A model generated the notes under the pieces. It was not told the origin of the DNA. It was given only the letters and a program-made list of their open reading frames with translations, and made no database searches. Positions 21,911 through 31,995 of a stretch of DNA of 64,000 nucleotides are shown one piece after another; within the stretch, counting starts at the first letter, position 1; each line of letters begins with the position of its first letter. The stretch lies in the NCBI GenBank assembly GCA_015680685.1, contig MNCI01001310.1, positions 4,888-68,887 on the forward strand, read 5' to 3'. The translations under genes were made by a program, and so were the position numbers. Source of the DNA: Gnetum montanum (lineage: Eukaryota > Streptophyta > Gnetopsida > Gnetales > Gnetaceae).

Positions 21911-23905
21911 ACTGCCAATCTCCTTAGCTCTGTGTTTGCTCTGGCTAGTTGCTCTTGCTGTTGATGGATAAAGTTAGTCAACTATTATTTATGCTCATCA
22001 ACATATCGCAGATGATGGTTTTTTGTGGTTAGTTATACATTCTCTTGGTGAGTCAAATCCAAGGCCTTCTGAATTTTGTACCAGGTAGCCTCTGCCAAGG
22101 ATTGGTAGAACACTACCGTCTCCATCGCACCCTCAACCCATTTTAGTCTAGTATAAAGCTATTCAAGAGTTTCATCTGTTGTCAATGCTAGGTTGAGAAA
22201 TGCAAAGCTGGTAATTTGGGCTCTTAATTCAGTAACTTTAGTAGCCAAATGTTTATTCAACTCCTTGGCTATTTCAAGTTGCCCTTCCAAGATAATGTTT
22301 TGCCCCTTACCTTTAGAAGCTTTGATTGGTTTCAATAATACTATCTGGAAGATCAAAGACATTCAGAAGTGGTTACCTAGTTCCCACTAATTGGTCCAGT
22401 AGTTCTTCATAATATGTTAGACTTAATCTATCACTTATGATCCCTGTGGACATCTACACATCTTTGAGTGTAGTGAAATCTAGTACAAATACCGTAAGTG
22501 CATTAAGTGTTTTGGAAATTCTATCAATAACCACTTTTGCTAGTATCTTGTACCCTTGGTGCTACATCACCAGTAGTGTTGCCCCCTTGCCTTCCTCCAA
22601 GCACATCGAGAAGGTCGCAATGTTCCCAGAAATCTTTAGGAGTGGCTACTATTCTGTGAGAGATACCATTACCTCTCTAGTGCTAGGATTTGACTTTGCA
22701 GACAACTATTGTTGTTGGACTAAGAAAATGGATGCACCTCTTTCCATCAGGCTGACTATTTGGGCCACCTCATTTATGTGACTCATCACTAGCTAGTACA
22801 TAGATGGGTCCCCACCACTCGTGCCTACTCATTGCTCTTGCTTACTCAAGAGCCATTCTCAGTACTTGTGTAATCGTTGGTTTATTGTAGTCACATCTGG
22901 CATAATTGTTTCAGTGGTAGGTGGAGGAGGTGGTTGCTACTTCTCTTCTTGAATAGTTGTTATAGGCATCTTATCCTTCATTATCTTCACCCAATTAGCA
23001 GTTGGAGCATGTCTAATAGCATCATTTGTATAGTGGACTATCCCTCCCCTTCAATAGATTTTTCTAATGAGGCATGAGAATGGGAGTGCCTTCCTTCTAC
23101 ATTCATTCTCTTTAAATTACATCTCTATTTCTAGATAGATTAGTTGTGAAAGGATGATAGGGAATCTCCCACTTAGAGCAGCGCATGCATGGGTGGAAAA
23201 GGTAGTGATCTTATTGGGTCTCATTGTGGGGTTTAGGTGAAAGGCTGCAATCTTGTAGTAAATTTTTTCTATCAATGTGAGTGCACCATACTCCTTACGG
23301 TTGACACCATAGCACTATCAAACCCATTTCTTTTTGATGCTGGGGTCTACTTGCATTGGAATCTCAATGAGATTTGCCCCAATTTCTAGCAACCCAAGTG
23401 CTTCAGTAATGGCTAGCACCAAGTAAGACACTAAGATGTCCTTGATTTTGACTGTTGAACTAGTCTACCTGTTGTTCAAAAATAAGAATGTCTCTCCCAT
23501 GTACCACTCCCCACTGGAAGTGATAATTGGCGACATGGGAGAGGTCATCAACTGGTCATGTACTTCCTTAGATGCTTACTTTAGGAAAGAGCCAAAGTTT
23601 AACTCCTAGAGCATTATTTTTTGGACCTTCCTTGATCTAATTTGATTCAGATAGGCTTCTGTCAAGGTCACCTCAAGGTTTTCTTACTAAGCTAGTGCCT
23701 CATCTTAGTGGGAATGTTCTGTTGCTACTATTGGTTCTAGAATTTGATGGATAGATTTCACTTCAGCCTCTTCCCTAAGAGGACCCATGGCATTGGTTGT
23801 AATTGGTTATTCCTGGGCTTGTTCTTGGCCCCTTCTTGTTCTTGGCTATTTCTCTCTTTGTTGAGATGATCCTCCTTCCTACATGTATTTGCCTTTTGGT
23901 GTCAT
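21911..23905 (-). pseudogene. element B env-position ORF, N-terminal and middle part
   Basis: Continuation of the ORF interrupted by element A; it corresponds to 16563-14570 of A. The ORF begins near 23905. Coiled-coil residues are seen at 22159-22362 (ELNKHLATKVTELRAQ). Other frames carry a Pro/Thr-rich linker and a YTNDAI-like stretch near 22990-23040. The frame is broken many times. Joined with 11661-12747 it would span about 3 kb, the same size as in A and E. Confidence 0.55.
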
Positions 23906-25995
23906 CTATGGTTACAACACATCCATGAATTAGTAGATATAATGTGTAACTTTGAATTTTTTGTATACCTTATCTTGTTAATTAGTTACACTTAGCTAAG
24001 GTTGTACCATGGTAGATTAATTATTTTATTAATTAATTTTTATTATAAGTGTCATCGGAGCTTGTTGAAAAGGTTTAACTTTTGTAATTTGGTGTTTAAA
24101 TGTTGATCTCCTAGTTAAACCTTTATGGGAGTTAGAAAATTGGCAGATTTTTTTTGTCAAAAATGGCATATTTGTGTCCTCCACAACTAAGAACTTGCCT
24201 CTAGTAGCTACAGGGTTAAAGAATAAAGTGATTTGGATAAATGGTTAAGAAGTTATGGGCTCTTTAAGGTTCTGGGCTTTGAAAATTTGAAAAACTCCTT
24301 TGACGTTTATGAACAAATGTGAAAATTTCTAAGGGGTGGTCATGAATATTTATACTATTTTTGCATTATGTTGATGGGGCCACACATACAAGGCTTCGTA
24401 TACACATGGGCTCTATCAACAGGGCCCTATTTACAGGGTTCATAAACAAAATTTTCAAGTGTGAATATCTTGAAAAATACAGGGAATTTTTGAATGAATT
24501 TGGGGTCCATGGAGTCCTAGAAAAGCCAAGAATATGATTAAATCATTGAAGAGGATCTTTGAAAGCTCAAAAATTCAAGAATTTTATGGAGAATGTGTGC
24601 ATTGAGAAAAATATGTAAAGGAGCACATGGTTGGATGCAAAAGATGGGTGTACGAAAGATTCTGATTACAAGAATGCCTAAGGATAAGGTTCTTAACCAA
24701 CCCAACCAAGAGATATGCAAGTGGGTCCTTCCCATAGTAGGCACATGCCTTGTTTTTCCTTGCATAACCTTGACCTAAGGAGTCCATGGGTCCCTTAGGC
24801 AATTAGTGATTAATAGGAGTTAAGGATCAAAACCTGGAAGATTTTACCAAAGAATTCAAGTAGGTCAAACAAAGATACCAAATCAAGAACATGGACACTA
24901 GTAGTGAGGTGAGTTATAGGTAGCATGGATGGATGATGGAGAAGGTGAAATGGAATTCTGAATTGGGGTCATAAGAAGTCCCTTGTGGTTTTGTGTTTAA
25001 AATGACCTGAGAAGATCCATCCTTAGTCCAGACCAAACCCAACTACTTTCAGTGACTTTGCATTACCACTCTAAGATCAATCCATCCCCTCAAGGCACAA
25101 GAGTGATCCCATAGAACAACCACCATTCCATAAAAAGAAGAAAAGAAAAGTAGGAAGTGAGAGAGGGCCATAGTTAGAGGGGATCTTTAGGCATGGGTAA
25201 CATGTCTTTCTAGTCCCATAAACAATGCTTGTAGCCCGTTTATTTAAGGGATGTGATTTGAATTTCCATCATGTTTATTTTATTTTTTTTATTTGTTTTA
25301 TTTTTTTCTTTTTGAATGGGAACCACACCATGCAAAGACTTTATTCAACTTCCTATTATTGATTGACATGGAATAGTAAGAAATCTATGAGAAAACTTAT
25401 GCACCTAAGTAGAAGAGTACAAAGAGTATTGAGTCCCCTTAAAGTCACACCCTATGCAAACCTTTGAAACCTTTCCAATTCTAGAAACTACCAAGGTCAC
25501 AAATTTATTAAAAGTTTATTTAATGAAAGGGACCTCAGACTACCAAAATAAGGAAAACCATAGAATTTATGACTACGTGGATGTCATAGACTCACTACTT
25601 GTTAATGAAACCATGTCTTAGCCATCGGTACAAAAATTTAAAAATAGAAACTAGAAACTAGGAAACAAAACATTAAGCACAAACCACCATTAGCAATAAC
25701 TACAACACCACTGTGTCTTGTTGGCACAAAACACATTTATTAACAAAAATCAGAAAATCACACTAAAATAAAGTAAAATATATAATAAAGTGTAAAATAC
25801 TTAAATAAAGATTTAAATGTACTAATGATGGTGTAAAAAAATGGTGTAAAATAGAAAAAAATTTTAAAAATAAAAAATGTGTAAAATAAATAATTCGCAA
25901 TGACAAAAATGTGCAAAAAAAAAAATAGAAATACTAAGGAGCCACGTATATGATTAGCACAAATGGCCATCTCACCCATGACTAAGTTGGAAGGA
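23906..25995 (-). other. element B spacer between integrase and env-position ORF
   Basis: Non-coding, AT-rich, with blocks matching the spacers of A and E. Features are a purine-rich motif at 24178-24196 (minus TTAGTTGTGGAGG), the promoter-like module at 24340-24445, an AGTGGGTCCTTCCC block at 24721, and a second purine-rich motif at 25968-25985 (minus CTTAGTCATGGGTG). A T-rich/A-rich low-complexity run lies at 25255-25310 and 25760-25930. Confidence 0.55.
24340..24445 (-). promoter_or_regulatory. U3-like internal promoter of element B, upstream of the env-position ORF
   Basis: In the sense direction: a GGGCCC...GGGCTC motif (24403-24430), GTGTGGCCCCATCAACAT (24367-24384), TGCAAAAATA and then a TATA box GTATAAATATT (24345-24355). 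The U3 of LTR B has GGGGCCCCATCAACG, CCATAATAAAG and TCTATAAATACA in the same order and spacing. Known Athila-lineage elements separate env-like ORFs from pol by a spacer. A captured U3 as its promoter is my inference. Confidence 0.5.
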
Positions 25996-27144
25996 GGAGA
26001 TCCAAAAAATTAAGTGTGGTTGCCTATCCATTTAGATATTTGTCGCATTGGCTTGCTTGGGCTTGTGGAAAGGCTTTATTTGTTGGATGTTGACTAACTA
26101 ATTTTTGTTTGAGGTTTCAAGTTTGTATATAATCATTGCCCCAGAAGGAAAGGTTTCATCAATTATATAAGACCCCTTTCACAACATTTGGTATTTGGTT
26201 TTTTAAGGTATGTGTGTGGGATTCCAATAGAGAACCTTATCTTCCTATTGAAATTTTACTTTTTGTATTCTAAGATCATGCTATTGTTTGTTGAATGCTT
26301 TGTGCACTTCATTCCAAGATAGGGCTACCAATCAATTTTTGTTTAGCACATTTAGGTTGATTAGTCTTTTTTTTTGTGCTAGACTTAGGTGAAGATCTAG
26401 GTCACAGGCTGTTGAGAGTGTATGAAGCTTGAATTGAATTGGAAGCGTTGGAAGTTTTTCATACACTAACTCACAGGGAGAGTAGCCAATAGGGAGTTTT
26501 CATGTTGAGAAGTAGGCCCAAAGGGAATTATTGAGTTTTGTGCTCCAGTCTCTCCTATATTTGCTAATAGTTCTTGTTAGAATCTTTGTGATCTCCCTGT
26601 CAATCACCTTTGCTTGACCATTGGCTTGGGGTTGATAAGGTGTTGTTAATTTATGTTCAACCCCAAGCATTGCATGAGTTTTTGAAAAGTAGCATCTATA
26701 AAATGGGTTTCGTTGTTAGAAATCAGTGCACGTGGCATCCCAAACCTATTCTTAACATTTTTTTGTACAAATCTAGTAGTAGTGGATAATGTACAATCGA
26801 TGATGATTACTACTTTTTCCCACTTGGTACAGTAGTCAACGACGACAATTATATATGCCTTCCTATTGGACATGGGTGTGATGGCACCCATGAAATCTAT
26901 TCCCCATATGTCAAAGGGTTTTAGTGGTTGAAGCCACTATTGAAGATCTTTCATACGTGCGGTCATCCCACCATCTCATTGACAGCGCTCATAGGATCAG
27001 AGAAATTGGTGGGTGTCCTTGAAGATTATGGGCCAATAGTATCCTGCCATTAAGATTTTTATGGCTGTGTATCTCCTAGCATAGTGGCCTCTACAAGGGC
27101 CTTCATGAGAATCCTGGAGAATGCGTAATTGATCTACATTAGGT
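25996..27144 (-). pseudogene. element B integrase, core and C-terminal part (cut by element D)
   Basis: Minus-strand frames give HEGPCRGHYARRYTAIKIL (the HHCC-side linker, about 27060-27125), MGAITPMSNRKAYIIVVVDY (core start, 26891), RFGMPRALISNNETHF (middle of the core) and NGQAKVIDREI (about 26600). The usual catalytic Glu of the last motif reads Lys (AAG), and the second Asp region reads SNNE, so the active site is lost. Frames are interrupted. The N-terminal zinc-binding side continues at 49049 on the far side of element D. Confidence 0.8.
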
Positions 27145-27149
27145 ACACA

Positions 27150-28681
27150 CTAAAATACCACCAAATTTTGGCCACTGCATCTTGATTGGAAATTTGTCTA
27201 AGTGTCAATACAAGGAAAATTTTTTCTAAGTGTTAGGCCTATGCGCTTCATTATTAAGACTATGCTCCAAAGCGTAGTCAACATGGTCTGCAACACAGGT
27301 CTAGATTTGCAAGATATTTCTTAAGTGTTGATAGTAGTTGCAAATTTTTCTAAGTGCCAAGACTATGCTTTCGACTATCAGGACTACACTTCAGAGCGTA
27401 GTTAGCACACAAATTGCCAATTTTGCAAAATTTCCTAAGTGTCAAGCTAGTGGTTGCAGAGCGTGCTTAGCAAGGAAGAAATAGTTTGGCAAATTTTCTA
27501 ACTACTGGACTATGCCCTCTATTACACTCTAGAGTGTAGTTAGCATAGTCTGCATGAAGACACCAGTTTTGCAAAAATTTTCTAATTGCTAAACTACACT
27601 CCATACTACGCTCTAGAGTGTAGTCAACATATTCTACATGAAGACACCTATTCTGCAAAATTTTTCTAATTGTTAAGACTATGCTCCTTACTACCAGGAC
27701 TATGCTCTAGAGCATAGTCAACATGAAAGTGCATTTTTTGCAAAATTTGTCTAATTGTTGAAACTACACTCTAGAGTGTAGTCAACGTAGTCATATAGAA
27801 TTGCTTCTAGGAGCCTCTAAAATGCAACACTGGCCTTCACCTTAGCTTTGAAACTCCTCTAGTAAGTAAGATCAGCAACTTACATTTCTTTTGCATTTCC
27901 CACTTGTCTCAAAATTGTACCCTATGCTTGACACCACTCGAGAGAGTGGACAATGTAGTCGTGGAGCGTAGTCTCCAAACTTGCACTATTTTGCATTATT
28001 TTTAGGTACATTGTAGTTTGTTTGACACTTGCACATGTGGTTGCGTAGCGTAGTCATAGTTTGGCAATCTTGCAAAGTCCATTGGAGCACACTAGCAGAA
28101 GACCATTTGCTTCGATGGAGAGCGTAGTTGGGTACAATGTAGTTCCAACTACCCCTCTACCACGTGGTGCTTGATCTACAATTCATGGCAACCCTAACCA
28201 TTTAAATACCCTAGTGCTCAATGTTTTAGGGGTTAGCAAATATAAGCATCTATTGGCATTTTGTCACTTCATTATGGAAGAGCAAGTTTGAGGCAGAGCA
28301 TTGACAAGAACCTTTGCATATCACCCAGGATAGCATAGACCAGTGCAGCCCATAGGACACTACGGTGGCCAACCTGACAAGCATAGAGACCACGATGAAC
28401 ATTAGTCTTCACAACCCAAACACCTTGAGACTATGACTACACTACCTACTATGCTTGTTTGTACACTACGTACCTCCTCACCTTTCTTGCAGTTGACTAC
28501 ACTCATCATTTGGGGTGGTGCTGCTTTCTCTCTCGCTCTCTCCTTGCACATTTTGTAGCATTTTTATTTGCATTTTGGCATTTACTCACGTTTTTTTGCT
28601 ATTTTTACATGTAACCATGTGTTGACACCTTTTTTTTAGGGAAAACCCTTGACTATGCTCACCCCTGCTGACATCATAGTG
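27150..28681 (+). mobile_element. element D 5' LTR, main part
   Basis: Parallel to 47387-48845 along its length. The U3 region (27250-27800) is a series of units containing palindromes centred on TCTAGA. TATA-like ATTTAAATACC at 28199-28210 corresponds to CTATAAATAC in the 3' copy. The LTR is interrupted at 28682 by insert G and resumes at 31800. Confidence 0.82.
27500..27790 (+). repeat. palindrome-centred repeat units in U3 of LTR D
   Basis: Near-perfect inverted repeats of the type ACTAYGCTCTAGAGCRTAGT are centred at about 27530, 27614, 27709 and 27773, with spacings of 84, 94 and 64 bases. Less perfect copies occur at 27265 and 27385. Units share flanks such as GCAAAATTTTTCTAA and GTCAACATAG. 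The copies at 27699-27718 and 27763-27782 are perfect over 20 bases. The same series is in the other LTR at about 47640-47960. Confidence 0.75.
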
Positions 28682-29130
28682 TTGGCACATTTGACCATTT
28701 CATGGAACAGTTGGACTATCTTATCAAAAATTGGAACATCGTATGGTTGAAAATTTAGAAGTAAACATGTAGCTTTAAGGTTATGGGTTGATGGGTGTTT
28801 TGGAGAAGTTATTCACTGATGTTAAGACCTATGAAATTAAAGTGCCAAATTATTCCTTCGTTGGAGATCGGAAGATATTACAATAGCAAAGAAATTAGGA
28901 AGAAGAGGAAACGTGGTCATTTAAAGACAACGATGTGTGCAGTTCACTATGTTACAAGGCAAGGCGACGATTCAAGGTCAAGCTAGGCAAAATATGCACA
29001 AAAAATTTATCTAAAAGCCAACAGTGGAGATTAGAACTTTGAAGTATGAAAAGGGCATTTGACTGACCGAAGCGTGTCAAAATTGTGCAGACTATATTTT
29101 CTAATAATATATAATTTAAATATTTGCTGG

Positions 29131-29861
29131 ACAGAGGTCTTCAGTTTGAAGAGGTTTGGAGGTGCTGGAGAATATCAAAGTGGAGAAAGTCAAACACATC
29201 ATTTCTATCATTCATGTCAGCCACGGTGGGCCGATCAACCTGCTAGTTGAAACATCGACGCTGCTGGTCACAGGGCTGAGCTGCAGGAGTTCCGGGAGAT
29301 GATAGAGTAGCTGTTTGTGCTTAATGGTGTGCTGAATCTTGGCAATTTTATTCCTGTGCTTGAGTTGTTTGATTTTCAGGGCTATGTTTGCTGCATAAAA
29401 AAGGTGAGCAAGAAGCTGAATGTACGTGTGGGTGAGGTAATAGATGAACACTAGAAGCGTATGCAGAGCACAGAAAGGTACACTTCTCAAGATCTAGTGT
29501 ATGTTCTCCTGCAACTGAGAGATGATCCACAAATTAGCCTCAGCCAGACAAGGGTAAAGGCGTACACATAGGAAATCATCGTCAGTGGAATCGAAAGCTC
29601 TGCAACTCTCATGGAATGGGGACTCGCAGGGTTTCTCTATAGCCTCGCATCAATTGAACGAGCCAAAGCAGAACTTGATTCAATAGTAGGCCATAATCGA
29701 TGGAATCAGATATCCCGAATGTACCCTTCCTTGTGAGGATCGTGAAAGAAAAAAACACGTCTGCATCTAGTGGCACCAGTACTGGTTATACGCTTAACCA
29801 GGGAGACCTGCACCATTAACGGTTACCATTCTGGTGGATGCTAGAATTATGATGAATGTTT
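29131..29861 (+). pseudogene. cytochrome P450 fragment captured in insert G
   Basis: Broken frames read like a plant A-type P450 (CYP71-clan-like). In order they show IKVEKVKHIIS, EFREMIE, FVLNGVLNLGNFIP, LFDFQGYV, KKVSKKLNV, VIDEH, RYTSQDLVYVLLQLRDDP and the I-helix region EIIVSGIESSATLMEWGLAG. These are followed by SIERAKAELDSIVGHNRWN, then after a frameshift the K-helix region (TRLHLVAPVLV) and NGYH...RIMMNV. The segment before EFREMIE is shortened compared with the family, and the haem-binding end is absent. There are several in-frame stops. No intron is visible across the I-to-K helix region, which could mean capture through mRNA, but intron positions vary. It cannot be functional. Confidence 0.72.
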
Positions 29862-30220
29862 GTCCGCAAAGATGAGGGTAACATCAACACGTAACCTCCT
29901 TCGGTTAAATCAAGCCAGAGCTGATGCCACTGCTGACACCTACTATTTTGATGGTGTCGTTAGTAAAGATGGAGATGGCATTGTTCCAGATGTCAAATGC
30001 AGCTACACTGCTTTTTTTGCTATTATGTACGTTGTTGAAAATAATGCAAGAAATTCAAGGAAGAAGGGATAGAGAAAGAGAGGACAGAACCACCATAAGC
30101 TCTGCATCAATGATACCTTGGGTTTCACAGTGGCAAGTGTTGCGGATTATGGATACGACTATTTTAAGAAAGGTTCCCTTAACCATTATCCAAAATTATA
30201 ACACAAAAAAATTAAATTAA
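29862..30220 (+). pseudogene. unidentified coding-like segment next to the P450 fragment
   Basis: An open frame (29860-30072) encodes RNLLRLNQARADATADTYYF and DGVVSKDGDGIVPDV, with composition unlike the surrounding AT-rich sequence. I do not recognise the family. It is not the P450 C-terminal part (no FxxGxRxCxG motif). It may be a second captured host fragment or chance. Confidence 0.3.
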
Positions 30221-31799
30221 AATGAATTAATTAGGACATGCATAGTGTTAGATATACTTTGACAATATTGCATTGAAAAAGAGAAAATAAATTTTTGGGA
30301 TATTTGTGTAACGTCCTATATAAAGGGGATATTTAGTTAGTATCCATTTTATTCCTAAATTCCATGATAATTGTAGCTAAGGTTAAACTACCAAAAAACA
30401 CATGCGAATGTTAGCATGATTTTCTCCTAACTTTATGTATAAGTTACAACTTCCTAACTTGTTGGGCAAGTAATATCTCCTAACTTGTTGGGCAAGTTAT
30501 AACTTCCTTACTTGGGAGAGAAGTTAGCCAAGATATTTTGGAATATGTAACTACCCATGAGACCCTATAAAAAGGCTTCAGGGGTTAGAGGAAAAGGGGG
30601 AGATAACACACTTTTGATGACACTTGGGGTCTCACTTTGGGTATTGAAGGAAGATTTGTAAAGAAGAAATTGTGAAAGATTGCTTGTAAGATGACTTACT
30701 AAAGACAACATTTCAGCCTCTTTGTCATAGTCCTGTAAGTTATTCTTATTGTTTTTTATTTTGTTTAAATTTTTTAGCTAGTGGTTTAGATAGTATCATG
30801 CTTGGCAAGTAATTTTGGGATTTTTTGATTGCTCTTATTGTTCTTGTTGCATGATAGAAAATTTCTATTAAAATTTTTCCATAGAAGAGCTTGTGTTTGA
30901 AAGCCTTAAGAGCATTTTAGTAGTAAATTTTATTATTGTACAATGTATAAGAATTGCTATTGAGATTTTTGTAAGAGAGCCTCTGCTTGTAGTCATGCCG
31001 TTAAACGATTCAATAGTTGAGAGGGTTCAGAAAATCTTTGGTATTTTGATAGGACCAGAATAGATTCTTTTATCTTTAAAGTGAATCTCCATGGTATTTC
31101 AAACAGAAATTTTCAAGTCTTTTGAAGTTTCTGTTGAATGCAATTGTTGACATCCATTATCTAGCCAAGATAGAGTCTCGTACATGATAGCTTATGCAGC
31201 AATTTTTTGGATAGCATAGTAGGAATGTCTTAAAGAAATTGCTTATTTTGAGCCTTGGAAGTTTGAACAATTTGTAGTTATTGAATTTGGGATAGCTTTA
31301 TTGTGAAGTGTTTACTCGTATCGTTTTACCTTGTTTAAACATTTGAGATCTTAACACAAATCTGCTTTCTTTTCTTTCCATTTCCATTGAATCTTGCTTT
31401 ATTTCTAGTTTTCTTGTGAAACTATCTCTTTCTCTTGGAAAAATTAGAAGTAGATTCGCAGAGTTGTGCTCAAATGTTTTTGCAAAACTTTATTTGTTAG
31501 AAGTAGGTATTATAAGGACTGCATAGACTAGTCAATTGAACAGAATAAGAAATCTCAACAACTCACAGTACTTTGCAAAGTTGGCTAAATCTCTTTAAGA
31601 TAAGTCATTTATGGTTTACACACAACCCAATCTTTTCATTTTTCACAACAACACATCACAATAGCACACACACATACTCACATTAACTACTGAGTTTATT
31701 TGGAGGTATTTGGGCCTTGGTGTTGCCAGAAGACCAGCAAGCACCTAAATCCTATTCGAGGACACTCATTGGCGGTCGCGTCCCAAATGGTTGCCAACA
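30221..31799 (+). other. insert G, promoter-like and downstream LTR region
   Basis: Non-coding, T-rich. It contains the two TATA-like sites (30311, 30562) and, after the second, a leader-like stretch ending at the terminal TGCCAACA. ORFs here are not supported. Confidence 0.4.
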
Positions 31800-31995
31800 C
31801 ATAGATGCTGCAAACATCATGCAAGCATTTAATAATGTTTCAACATTGCATTCTATAAGTTCCAGTTTGATCTACAAGACCATTCTGGGCACCCCTTCTC
31901 TACCTCTAGTAGGCCCTCACATGGATGCGAGGTAAACCTGTGCACACCACAAACCTCTCGATGTACCATTCTAGCTATCGAAATTTTTAGTGGCT
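31800..31995 (+). mobile_element. element D 5' LTR, distal end
   Basis: Matches 48847-49043 of the 3' LTR block for block: ACATCATGCAAGCATTTAA, AAGTTCCAGT, GGGCACC, CTACCTCTAGTAGGCCCTCA, GTACCATTCTAG. It follows the CATAG duplication of insert G. The exact LTR end is uncertain by about 10 bases, and no clear primer site is readable after it. Confidence 0.75.

Larger units (their letters stand above)
28682..31799 (+). mobile_element. insert G: LTR-like insertion in LTR D (3118 bp)
   Basis: Ends TGTTGGCA and TGCCAACA (8-base inverted repeat with TG...CA). It is flanked by a perfect 5-base target duplication CATAG (28677-28681, 31800-31804). LTR D runs on uninterrupted when it is removed. These are the ends of an LTR retrotransposon. 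No gag or pol motif is seen inside, so it is most simply a large solo LTR or a non-autonomous element. TATA-like sequences are CCTATATAAAGG (30311) and CCCTATAAAAAGG (30562). It carries a P450 gene fragment (29131-29861). Orientation is assumed plus from the TATA boxes. Confidence 0.8.

Noticed and set aside
12743-21915. Target site duplication of element A
   Set aside because: Flanks read ACTAT and ACTGC, only three of five matching. The element is bounded by its LTRs and the split ORF of B, but I do not claim a duplication.
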